DNA of 64,000 nt from LVI-A0039 sp033105485 (GTDB taxonomy: Bacteria > Bacillota_I > Bacilli_A > UBA3375), in assembly GCA_033105485.1 (NCBI GenBank), contig CP136956.1, forward strand, positions 744,001 to 808,000. The letters are read 5' to 3'. Positions within the stretch are counted from its first letter, which is position 1, and the number at the start of each line of letters is the position of its first letter. The position numbers were made by a program, and so were the translations under genes. The notes under the pieces are model-generated. The model made no database searches. It had not been told where the DNA came from and saw only the letters and a program-made list of their open reading frames with translations. Positions 27,422 to 35,761 of this stretch are shown here, one piece after another.

Positions 27422-28827
27422 ATAACCTCAATTCCCGCTTCTTCCAATGAATTTTTTAAGTTTAAATCATCAAATAATTGTCCAAATGCTTCTCCAACCT
27501 TTGATCCTCCAGTACCTAACACATAACCTGCTAAAAAATCAATCCCTATCATTGCAAGACCGTCGAATGGTATTGGATCAACAATGGTAGCTGCTATTAG
27601 AGTTCCTATAATTGAGCCCGCACCTTTTTCTATTTCCGAGTAATCTCCATTATGAATTCCATCAAGTATTGTATATCCATCTATTGCATACCCAAATGCA
27701 GCTAATCCTTTTTTCGTTCCCTCAGATATTGACTTGGGAAGTTCGTCATAGTATTTTGCACTACCATCTTCAATAGTGAACCATTTACCTTTTTCAGAAT
27801 CAAAACGATAGACTCCTTCCATACCATCCTCTAGTAGCGCATCAAATAAATGATTAAAAGAATCCGGATCTGTCTCATACCATTCTTCAAAACCAGCAAA
27901 ATCCTTTTTATTAATTTTCCATTTGTTTATTCCACTTTCAGTCATTTCTAAGAATTTATAACCATCTACAAATTCCGCAATTGCATGCTCACTTCCTTGA
28001 AGCGTTACTCCTCCGTATTTTTGCATGTTTGAAAGAAAATCAAGAACTTCTTTAGGTAAGTTATCTTTTAAATAATCCTCAATAATATTATTTACTGTTG
28101 TAGTCACCACTTCTTCCATATCCATTACGTTATCTAACGCTTTGGCATTCGGGGCACTTCCAACCTTGACATTCTCTACTATAATATCTCTGATATCCGA
28201 GATTTCATCTAATACAAATAAACCATCTAACTTTTCTTTAATATCATCAATATTATCAAGTTGTTCTACAAAGTCATTTGAAATAGCTTCCCTTAACTTT
28301 AACTCTAATCCTTGCATAATAGTTCTATTGTGTCTAAATACTTTTTCATCATCTTGTTGCTTTGCTTCTTCAAGTATACTATCTTCAAAAATTTGATCTG
28401 TGTTATCTAGTTTAGAAGTAACACCATTTTCCCAGTCTATATACTCACCACTAAGTGTGAATATTGCTTTATAGTCTGGATTATACATACTCAGAACATC
28501 TTTAATATTTGTAATCCATATATCCAAAACTTCAGCATCATAAATAAATGTCACATTTTCATTTTCAACTGCTTCTGTATCTTCAATTGCATCAATTATT
28601 TCTTGCACTCTCATTTCAAAAGGTTCAATCATGTCTAATACACTATCACATGTCTCTATTTGTTTTTCGTAAGTTTCGGTTGATGTAACTGCATAGTTAC
28701 TTCCCTGGTCTTCTATTGTACTAATCCCATATTCCATACTGCTTTTTCTCGATAAAACATTTCTTTCAATTTTTTCTAGGTTTGATTTCACTTCTTTTAA
28801 ATCTGCTAATGTAAATTCAAAATACAT
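27412..28827 (-). CDS. LXG-like T7SS polymorphic toxin, glycine-rich membrane C-terminus
   Basis: 471 residues. Residues 1-225 are a long helical LXG-like secretion domain, nearly identical to that of the gene at 29849 (FTLADLKEVKSNLEKIERN, ETCDSVLDMIEPFEMRVQEI). After DIIVENVK the sequence is unique. The end carries hydrophobic Gly-rich segments (GAGSIIGTLIAATIVDPIPF, IGIDFLAGYVLGTGGSKVGE) and finishes VIWE. Such tails are seen in membrane-depolarising T7SS toxins like TspA. A Lap remnant lies directly upstream and a membrane protein directly downstream. Confidence 0.75.
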   Translation of the reverse strand: MYFEFTLADLKEVKSNLEKIERNVLSRKSSMEYGISTIEDQGSNYAVTSTETYEKQIETCDSVLDMIEPFEMRVQEIIDAIEDTEAVENENVTFIYDAEVLDIWITNIKDVLSMYNPDYKAIFTLSGEYIDWENGVTSKLDNTDQIFEDSILEEAKQQDDEKVFRHNRTIMQGLELKLREAISNDFVEQLDNIDDIKEKLDGLFVLDEISDIRDIIVENVKVGSAPNAKALDNVMDMEEVVTTTVNNIIEDYLKDNLPKEVLDFLSNMQKYGGVTLQGSEHAIAEFVDGYKFLEMTESGINKWKINKKDFAGFEEWYETDPDSFNHLFDALLEDGMEGVYRFDSEKGKWFTIEDGSAKYYDELPKSISEGTKKGLAAFGYAIDGYTILDGIHNGDYSEIEKGAGSIIGTLIAATIVDPIPFDGLAMIGIDFLAGYVLGTGGSKVGEAFGQLFDDLNLKNSLEEAGIEVIWE

Positions 28828-28828
28828 A

Positions 28829-29034
28829 TTAACCTCCTATCTCACTTTTCATTTTATCATCTAAGTCAAGCATACTCTCATTTGCTCCACTCATCGCGGT
28901 TATAAGTTCTTCTAGCTCAGAGAGGAAATCATCTCCTAATTTTTCTTCTAACTCATCAATAGCATCTTCAACAATTCCTGATGCTGATTCCATATTAAAG
29001 GAGTACAAAGTCTCACTTATTTCTGCAATGGTTT
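28829..29034 (-). pseudogene. 5'-truncated Lap-like gene
   Basis: Nearly identical, with few changes, to the last two thirds of the 96-residue gene at 31122 (ISETLYSFNMESASGIVEDA through MKSEIGG-stop), but the start is missing. It ends just before the 27412 toxin ATG, as the intact copy does for the 29849 toxin. Confidence 0.8.
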
Positions 29035-29165
29035 AATTTTATTAATTATCTATTCATCTAAAGTTGAGACTAGGTGCTTATATAATATATAAAAATTAGC
29101 ACTACTCACAATCACTAGCACAATAATAATTCTGAATTGAAGAATATAAGCCTTTAATAACCCCA
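29035..29165 (-). pseudogene. Remnant of a membrane immunity gene
   Basis: Resembles the 3' end of the 26891 gene (a run similar to its last 40 codons, with frameshifts). It suggests that a complete toxin-immunity unit was once here and was lost when the two LXG-like units recombined. Confidence 0.55.
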
Positions 29166-29261
29166 AGTTAGTACATTAAACATACAGGTTTAGTTCACAC
29201 CTTAGTCCGGTATTTTTCAACTTACATTTTTGTTAACCGCTTATAATACTTAGATAATAAT

Positions 29262-29865
29262 TTATTCCAATGTATTCTTTATATATTTATCGATTTTCAA
29301 AAGTTTAACATATGTTACATCATATAAATCATTTATTAAATTGAATTCAATAGCAAAGAAAATGTTCATTAAAAGAAGAATTATAAGCCACCAAATATCT
29401 TTTTCAAAACTAATGTTTGTCACACGAAGAAATAGTATTGATCCTGCTCCTATAGTTAATGCAAAACCACGATAATCGTTTGAACTATTACCTTCATAGC
29501 TATTGTATAATGATACTAACTCACGTTTTCGTTGCCATAGATAACATAATATCGATAAAAAAAGTTAGTGCTAAAGAAACCTTCCAATTTAGTATTGTTA
29601 AGTTTAGTATAAAAATCAGTAAAGAAAATTTTATAAGATAATATTGATATTTAAGTTTTCTATTCTTTTCAAGCACAATTGAAAGAACAATCAGCATAAT
29701 AAACAACAAATATATTGGTATGCTGACAAACTTAGAATATACTGCATATAATGTAAAGAAAATACAATAGATCATATTGACAAAAATCTTTGCTTTGAAT
29801 GATGCTTCATTGGACTTCGTTATAAGAAATTTACAAAACTTTTCTACATTACTCAAAAAGACCAC
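29262..29865 (-). pseudogene. Membrane immunity candidate of the 29849 toxin, frameshifted
   Basis: From the start overlapping the toxin end by 17 nt, 114 residues with four helices can be read before a stop at 29521. One base out of frame, the sequence continues as CYLWQRKRELVSLYNSYEG, then another helix (WWLIILLLMNIFFAIEF) and an acidic-basic tail to a stop at 29262. The full protein was about 200 residues. Either the short form is functional or the gene is broken. Confidence 0.6.
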
Positions 29866-31120
29866 CTATTTTCGAACCAGTAAACGAACTGATTATTACT
29901 ATAATGACACTTGCTATTGCAGCTTCAACTCTATTTCCCGGTATTGGTAAACCAGCCCAAATAGCTATTTCAGCACCCCATCCTCCAAGTACTCCTCCTA
30001 CTTGAGACCAATCTTTTTCATTGATACCGTCAATTAAGACAACTGTATCAATAACTTTACCTCCAATCGATATATATCTGCTAGTTTCTTGCCAACCTTT
30101 TGGTAGCTTTTCTATTTCAGTGAATTCATATATCCCTTCTACTCCTACTTCATCAAAATATCCCCAAATGTCGTCTAATAACTGCGGATTATTTTCTAAG
30201 AGCAATTCAAATTTATCGTATTTTAATTTTACATCTACTATATCGTCAGCAAATTCTACATCAAAATACTCATAAAAAGTATTAACTTGTTTTTCTGTCA
30301 TGTTCTCAATAAAAACTCCATATGCATCTCTCGGAAAACTTAAAACATTTGCAAGGTTTTCTATTAGTTCTTTTTCTGCCTCTTCCCGTAGTTTATTATC
30401 AATATCTACACCTGTTAATTTAATTGTACCATCAGTTGTATAATCTAGTTTTCCTGTTTTAACATTCTCTACTATAATATCTCTGATATCCGAGATTTCA
30501 TCTAATACAAATAAACCTTCTAACTTTTCTTTAATATTATCAATATTATCGAGTTGCTCTACAAAGTCATTTGAAATAGCTTCCCTTAACTTTAACTCTA
30601 ATCCTTGCATAATAGTTCTATTGTGTCTAAATACTTTTTCATCATCTTGTTGCTTTGCTTCTTCAAGTATACCATCTTCAAAAATTTGCTCTGTGTTATC
30701 TAGTTTAGAAGTAACACGATTTTCCCAGTCTATATACTCACCACTAAGTGTGAATATTGCTTTATAGTCTGGATTGTAAATACTCAGAACATCTTTAATA
30801 TTTGTAATCCACATATCCAAAACTTCAGCATCATAAATAAATGTCACATTTTCATTTTCAACTGCTTCTGTATCTTCAATTGCATCAATTATTTCTTGCA
30901 CTCTCATTTCAAAAGGTTCAATCATGTCTAATACACTATCACATGTCTCTATTTGTTTTTCGTAAGTTTCGGTTGATGTAACTGCATAGTTACTTCCCTG
31001 GTCTTCTATTGTACTAATCCCATATTCCATACTGCTTTTTCTCGATAAAACATTTCTTTCAATTTTTTCTAGGTTTGATTTCACTTCTTTTAAATCTGCT
31101 AATGTAAATTCAAAATACAT
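29849..31120 (-). CDS. LXG-like T7SS polymorphic toxin with a second C-terminus
   Basis: 423 residues. The first ~225 are almost the same as in the 27412 toxin; the rest differs. The C-terminus contains GLPIPGNRVEAAIASVIIVI followed by ISSFTGSKIGGLFE, again a short Gly-rich hydrophobic hairpin suited to membrane insertion. The middle includes a piece similar in style to the other toxin (WGYFDEVGVEGIYEF versus LEDGMEGVYRFD). It is preceded by a Lap-like gene 1 nt away and followed by the membrane protein. Confidence 0.75.
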   Translation of the reverse strand: MYFEFTLADLKEVKSNLEKIERNVLSRKSSMEYGISTIEDQGSNYAVTSTETYEKQIETCDSVLDMIEPFEMRVQEIIDAIEDTEAVENENVTFIYDAEVLDMWITNIKDVLSIYNPDYKAIFTLSGEYIDWENRVTSKLDNTEQIFEDGILEEAKQQDDEKVFRHNRTIMQGLELKLREAISNDFVEQLDNIDNIKEKLEGLFVLDEISDIRDIIVENVKTGKLDYTTDGTIKLTGVDIDNKLREEAEKELIENLANVLSFPRDAYGVFIENMTEKQVNTFYEYFDVEFADDIVDVKLKYDKFELLLENNPQLLDDIWGYFDEVGVEGIYEFTEIEKLPKGWQETSRYISIGGKVIDTVVLIDGINEKDWSQVGGVLGGWGAEIAIWAGLPIPGNRVEAAIASVIIVIISSFTGSKIGGLFE

Positions 31121-31121
31121 A

Positions 31122-31412
31122 TTAACCTCCTATCTCACTTTTCATTTTATCATCTAAGTCAAGCATACTCTCATTTGCTCCACTCATCGCGGTTATAAGT
31201 TCTTCTAGCTCAGAGAGGAAATCATCTCCTAATTTTTCTTCTAACTCATCAATAGCATCTCCAACAATTCCTGATGCTGATTCCATATTAAAGGAGTACA
31301 AAGTCTCACTTATTTCTGCAATGATTGGACGCAAGTCAGTTATATTGTCATGAGTTTCTTTTAATATTGAAACTAAATTATCATACTTTTCCTCATCATG
31401 TATTATTTTCAT
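31122..31412 (-). CDS. Lap/WXG100-like helical protein
   Basis: 96 residues from MKIIHDEEKYDNLVSILKET, start chosen by GGAGGGTGG upstream. Two long helices separated around NMESASGIVGDA, ending DLDDKMKSEIGG. Small helical proteins encoded just before LXG toxins bind the LXG domain and are co-secreted; this is the expected job. No WXG motif. Confidence 0.65.
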   Translation of the reverse strand: MKIIHDEEKYDNLVSILKETHDNITDLRPIIAEISETLYSFNMESASGIVGDAIDELEEKLGDDFLSELEELITAMSGANESMLDLDDKMKSEIGG

Positions 31413-31421
31413 TAAAACCAC

Positions 31422-31500
31422 CCTCCAACGTCTGCAACATCATCTGCTAATTTTCTTTTCTCCTCGGTTAAAACTTCAACTAAGCCTTCTTTCACATGCA
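31422..31500 (-). pseudogene. 3' end of a second Lap-like gene
   Basis: The minus strand reads VKEGLVEVLTEEKRKLADDV then ADVGGWF-stop directly before the 31122 gene. It is fused upstream to a toxin fragment, so only the last ~30 codons of an original Lap gene remain. Confidence 0.45.
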
Positions 31501-32048
31501 AATGTGATCTCCGTTTCAATTTCTTCACTATATTTTGAATTTTCAAGGCCGCAGTGTTCATCAAAATTACCTGTAGTAATTTCATTAATTATTTCATTTA
31601 TTAGTTTTATTTTATTGTCAATCTCGCCTGCAAAGGTTGCCACCCCAACTACTGTACCACCAACGAAGGAACCAGTTGCTGAGTTACCATTTTTCCACAT
31701 TTTTCCGGTAGTTACAACACCACTACCTACAGCAAATACAGTTAGTGCTCCTACTTCAAATGGAAGCATCATGGTAGCCAGTGCAGCTACACCTGCTGCT
31801 GCAGCTGCTGCCGCCCCTGCAACTAGAATTCCTTTAGCAATCAAATAAGTCACTAACTTTATTTTCAATTTCTTCTAGTTTTTTATAATCATCATATGCT
31901 TCAATTATTTCCGAATTATCTTCAGCAAATTCTTGTAATTGGTTTTGAATTTCTTACTTTACATTTTCTGCAGCAGCAATTCCAATATTTCCATTTTCTA
32001 ACCCTTCAACAAACATAGTGTCAAAATTAGCTGCGTTTTCTAAGAACC
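31500..32048 (-). pseudogene. Toxin fragments: orphan C-terminus joined to a middle segment
   Basis: 31869-32048 matches the last ~60 codons of the 35746 toxin (NGNIGIAAAENVK, a stop, then EIQNQLQEFAEDNSEIIEAY). It then joins in a different frame to the toxin's Ala/Gly-rich membrane helix (ILVAGAAAAAAAGVAALATM, GSFVGGTVVGVATFAG). The order is reversed relative to the intact gene, so this is a deletion scar between two duplicated copies. Confidence 0.75.
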
Positions 32049-32092
32049 TACTCTGTTTATTAACTATAAATGTTTAGTTATTATTACTTTAC

Positions 32093-33142
32093 CTATTCAA
32101 CTCCATGTTCTTTCTTCCACTGAGCATGTTCCTCTTTAAAACGTCTACTTATATATTGTTTATGACTAATACTTTCTCTATTTAGTGGTTTTAACTCACC
32201 TTTTTTTACTTCAAACTCATAGCGTCTACCATGCCATTCAAAGATCACAGTTGTTTGCTCACGTAATGGATTTATGACTACTAATCCATAGTCTAGTTTG
32301 TATTCACATATTTCTTTTAAAATTTTCTTATCTTTAATCTTTGACAATTGTTCAATAAAATACTGCTGATATCCAATTGTTCTTCTCGAATTCTCCACTT
32401 GATGTTTCCTTACCCTTTTGGAGTTAGACATAAATTTAGCAAATTCTTTCTTAGTTAGCGGGTAGTTAAACCCCCTTTTTTCGATAAATTTCTTTTCTTG
32501 TAAGTCAAATAAAAAATTTAATTCTTCATCTTTACAGTAGTATTTAGGATTTCTCATAGCAAGCTCAGGACTATAATTAATAAAAGTATTAATATCAGTT
32601 ACATCGGTTACCACTTGTACTTGCATTACAACCATATTTTTTGTCTCTTCGTCAACAAATACACGTTCAATATTATCAAAGTATTTTGCATATTCATTTT
32701 TCTCAACAAAATTATATTTTTCTTCTGAATGGCCACCTTTTATATATTTCTCCATTCTTTGTGCTATTAAATCTTTAAACTCAATAAAGGTATCATTTAT
32801 ATAATCATCGATAATCTCTTGTTTTATGTTTCCATTTTCATCCAAAGCTGGTTTTACATACTTGTGTTGATTATACTCATACATCTCACCTTGTTTGTAA
32901 ATATACTCTAACTTGACTTGTCCAAGTCCTATTTTTTGAGTAGCAACTATATATTTCCATATTGGTCCATTTATAAGGTCTTCATAACCTGTATCTGTTG
33001 CTGTGGCTAATACTTGCTCAAAAAATTTGTCAACATCTAAACCGCCATCGATTGCTTCTTTACACGCTTCTAATTTCATAAGCTTACTCTTAAATGAGTT
33101 TTTCGCTATTTTTTCTACTTTTCTTATCATATCAAGCTCCAT
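32093..33142 (-). CDS. T7SS toxin-partner family protein (group 2), copy 3
   Basis: 349 residues. Residues 1-190 are almost the same in the three copies (SKLMKLEACKEAIDGGLDVD, YKQGEMYEYNQHKYVKPALD, RVFVDEETKNMVVMQVQVVT). Residues about 190-250 are strongly different here (NYSPELAMRNPKYYCKDEEL, LFDLQEKKFIEKRGFNYPLT), and the end is conserved again (FKEEHAQWKKEHGVE). No known domain. The ATG overlaps the orphan toxin tip just as it overlaps the full toxin at 35761. Confidence 0.65.
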   Translation of the reverse strand: MELDMIRKVEKIAKNSFKSKLMKLEACKEAIDGGLDVDKFFEQVLATATDTGYEDLINGPIWKYIVATQKIGLGQVKLEYIYKQGEMYEYNQHKYVKPALDENGNIKQEIIDDYINDTFIEFKDLIAQRMEKYIKGGHSEEKYNFVEKNEYAKYFDNIERVFVDEETKNMVVMQVQVVTDVTDINTFINYSPELAMRNPKYYCKDEELNFLFDLQEKKFIEKRGFNYPLTKKEFAKFMSNSKRVRKHQVENSRRTIGYQQYFIEQLSKIKDKKILKEICEYKLDYGLVVINPLREQTTVIFEWHGRRYEFEVKKGELKPLNRESISHKQYISRRFKEEHAQWKKEHGVE

Positions 33143-33365
33143 ATAAGTTTATCAAATAAGTCACTAACTTTATTTTCAATTTCTTCTAGTTTTTTATAAT
33201 CATCATATGCTTCAATCATTTCAAAATTATCTTCAGCAAATTCTTGTAATTGGTTTTGAATTTCTTACTTTACATTTTCTGCAGCAGCTACACCAATATT
33301 AGTCTCTTCTAGTCCTTTAGCTATAAACTTATCAAAATTAGTTGAGTTTTCTAAGAACCTACTCT
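33140..33365 (-). pseudogene. Orphan toxin C-terminus (tip 2)
   Basis: Matches the last ~75 codons of the 35746 toxin, with TAA replacing TTA after ENVK. It precedes and overlaps the partner gene at 32093. The upstream part (FLENSTNFDKFIAKGLEE) is a variant of that in the full toxin. Confidence 0.75.
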
Positions 33366-33403
33366 GTTTATTAACTATAAATGTTTAATTATTATTACTT
33401 TAC

Positions 33404-34453
33404 CTATTCAACTCCATGTTCTTTCTTCCACTGTGCATGTTCCTCTTTAAATTTGTCACCTACTACCATTTTTTTTGACCTTACTTCTCTATTTAGTGGT
33501 TTTAACTCACCTTTTTTTACTTCAAACTCATAACATCTGCCATGCCATTCAAAGATCACAGTTGTTTGCTCACGTAATGGATTTATGACTACTAATCCAT
33601 AGTCTAGTTTGTATTCACATATATCTTTTAAAATTTTCTTATCTTTAATCTTTGACAATTGTTCAATAAAGTACTGCTGATATCCAATTGTTCGTTCACT
33701 TATTGCTACAACATAATGCCTATATCTTTTTTTATTTTTCATATACTCTGCAAATTCTTTCTGCGGGATTGGATAAGATGAATTGTGTTTTTTGGTTTCT
33801 TTTCCTAATTTTAAGTCGTATAAAAAGTTTAATTCTTCATCTTTACAAAAGTATTTTGGATTCCAAATTGCAAATTCTGGGCTATATTTAATAAAAGTAT
33901 TAATATCAGTTACATCGGTTACCACTTGTACTTGCATTACAACCATATTTTTTGTCTCTTCGTCAACAAATACACGTTCAATATTATCAAAGTATTTTGC
34001 ATATTCATTTTTCTCAACAAAATTATATTTTTCTTCTGAATGGCCACCTTTTATATATTTCTCCATTCTTTGTGCTATTAAATCTTTAAACTCAATAAAG
34101 GTATCATTTATATAATCATCGATAATCTCTTGTTTTATGTTTCCATTTTCATCCAAAGCTGGTTTTACATACTTATGTTGATTATACTCATACATCTCAC
34201 CTTGTTTGTAAATATACTCTAACTTGACTTGTCCAAGTCCTATTTTTTGAGTAGCAACTATATATTTCCATATTGGTCCATTTATAAGGTCTTCATAACC
34301 TGTATCTGTTGCTGCGGCTAACACTTGCTCAAAGAATTTGTCAACATCTAAACCGCCATCGATTGCTTCTTTACACGCTTCTAATTTCATAAGCTTACTC
34401 TTAAATGAGTTTTTCGCTATTTTTTCTACTTTTCTTATCATATCAAGCTCCAT
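33404..34453 (-). CDS. T7SS toxin-partner family protein (group 2), copy 2
   Basis: 349 residues. In the variable region it matches copy 1 (KYSPEFAIWNPKYFCKDEEL, KHNSSYPIPQKEFAEYMKNK), while around residue 118 (KYIKGGHSEEKYNF) it matches copy 3, so it looks like a recombinant of the two. Close to the end it has its own stretch (NREVRSKKMVVGDKFKEE). This mosaic points to gene conversion in the array. Confidence 0.65.
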   Translation of the reverse strand: MELDMIRKVEKIAKNSFKSKLMKLEACKEAIDGGLDVDKFFEQVLAAATDTGYEDLINGPIWKYIVATQKIGLGQVKLEYIYKQGEMYEYNQHKYVKPALDENGNIKQEIIDDYINDTFIEFKDLIAQRMEKYIKGGHSEEKYNFVEKNEYAKYFDNIERVFVDEETKNMVVMQVQVVTDVTDINTFIKYSPEFAIWNPKYFCKDEELNFLYDLKLGKETKKHNSSYPIPQKEFAEYMKNKKRYRHYVVAISERTIGYQQYFIEQLSKIKDKKILKDICEYKLDYGLVVINPLREQTTVIFEWHGRCYEFEVKKGELKPLNREVRSKKMVVGDKFKEEHAQWKKEHGVE

Positions 34454-34682
34454 ACAAGTTTATCAAATAAGTCACTAACTTTATTTTCAATTTCTTCTAG
34501 TTTTTTATAATCATCATATGCTTCAATCATTTCAAAATTATCTTCAGCAAATTCTTGTAATTGGTTTTGAATTTCTAACTTTACATTTTCTGCAGCAGCA
34601 ATTCCAATATTGCCTTCTGCCAATCCTTTAGCTATAAACTTATCAAAATTAGTTGAGTTTTCTAAGAACCTACTTAATTTAT
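34438..34682 (-). pseudogene. Orphan toxin C-terminus (tip 3), open frame
   Basis: About 80 codons in frame with no stop: LSRFLENSTNFDKFIAKGLA, EGNIGIAAAENVKLEIQNQL, to SDLFDKLVWSLI. It is the same as the full toxin end apart from several changes. A TTG at 34621-34623 could start a 61-residue peptide, but there is no ribosome site. It could replace the end of the full toxin by recombination. Confidence 0.7.
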
Positions 34683-34708
34683 TAACCTACATGTTCAATG
34701 TTATGACG

Positions 34709-35761
34709 TTACTTATCAATGCCATGTTCTTTCTTCCACTGAGCATGTTCCTCTTTAAAACGTCTACCTATATATTGTTTATGACCAATGCTTTCTCTAT
34801 TCAATGCTTTTAACTCGCCTTTTTTTACTTCAAACTCATAACATCTGCCATGCCATTCAAAGATCACAGTTGTTTGCTCACGTAATGGATTTATGACTAC
34901 TAATCCATAGTCTAGTTTGTATTCACATATTTCTTTTAAAATTTTCTTATCTGCAATCTTTGACAATTGTTCAATAAAGTACTGCTCATATCCAATTGTT
35001 CGTTCACTTATTGCTACAACATAATGCCTATATCTTTTTTTATTTTTCATATACTCTGCAAATTCTTTCTGCGGGATTGGATAAGATGAATTGTGTTTTT
35101 TGGTTTCTTTTCCTAATTTTAAGTCGTATAAAAAGTTTAATTCTTCATCTTTACAAAAGTATTTTGGATTCCAAATTGCAAATTCTGGGCTATATTTAAT
35201 AAAAGTATTAATATCAGTTACATCGGTTACCACTTGTACTTGCATTACAACCATATTTTTTGTCTCTTCGTCAACAAATACACGTTCAATATTATCAAAG
35301 TATTTTGCATATTCATTTTTCTCAACAAAATTATAGTGTTCTTTTAAATTTCCCCCTTGTATATAGTGCTCCATTCTTTGTGCTATTAAATCTTTAAACT
35401 CAATAAAGGTATCATTTATATAATCATCGATAATCTCTTGTTTTATGTTTCCATTTTCATCCAAAGCTGGTTTTACATACTTATGTTGATTATACTCATA
35501 CATCTCACCTTGTTTGTAAATATATTCTAACTTGACTTGTCCAAGTCCTATTTTTTGAGTAGCAACTATATATTTCCATATTGGTCCATCTATAAGGTCT
35601 TCATAACCTGTATCTGTTGCTGCGGCTAATACTTGCTCAAAGAATTTATCCACATCTAAACCGCCATCGATTGCTTCTTTACACGCTTCTAATTTCATAA
35701 GCTTACTCTTAAATGAGTTTTTCGCTATTTTTTCTACTTTTCTTATCATATCAAGCTCCAT
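34709..35761 (-). CDS. T7SS toxin-partner family protein (group 2), copy 1
   Basis: 350 residues. It starts 16 nt inside the end of the full toxin (the toxin reads VWSLI-stop where this gene reads MELDMI), so it is translationally coupled and is the natural cognate partner. It differs from the other copies around residue 118 (HYIQGGNLKEHYNF) and at the end (HGIDK). The role is either immunity or a toxin-specific adaptor; the lack of signal or membrane segments places it in the cytoplasm. Confidence 0.7.
   Translation of the reverse strand: MELDMIRKVEKIAKNSFKSKLMKLEACKEAIDGGLDVDKFFEQVLAAATDTGYEDLIDGPIWKYIVATQKIGLGQVKLEYIYKQGEMYEYNQHKYVKPALDENGNIKQEIIDDYINDTFIEFKDLIAQRMEHYIQGGNLKEHYNFVEKNEYAKYFDNIERVFVDEETKNMVVMQVQVVTDVTDINTFIKYSPEFAIWNPKYFCKDEELNFLYDLKLGKETKKHNSSYPIPQKEFAEYMKNKKRYRHYVVAISERTIGYEQYFIEQLSKIADKKILKEICEYKLDYGLVVINPLREQTTVIFEWHGRCYEFEVKKGELKALNRESIGHKQYIGRRFKEEHAQWKKEHGIDK

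Larger units (their letters stand above)
32043..35761. repeat. Tandem array of partner gene plus orphan toxin tip, period about 1310 bp
   Basis: Partner-gene starts lie at 33142, 34453 and 35761 (1311 and 1308 bp apart). Each is preceded by a copy of the last 60-80 codons of the 35746 toxin; only the first tip belongs to a full toxin. Confidence 0.9.
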
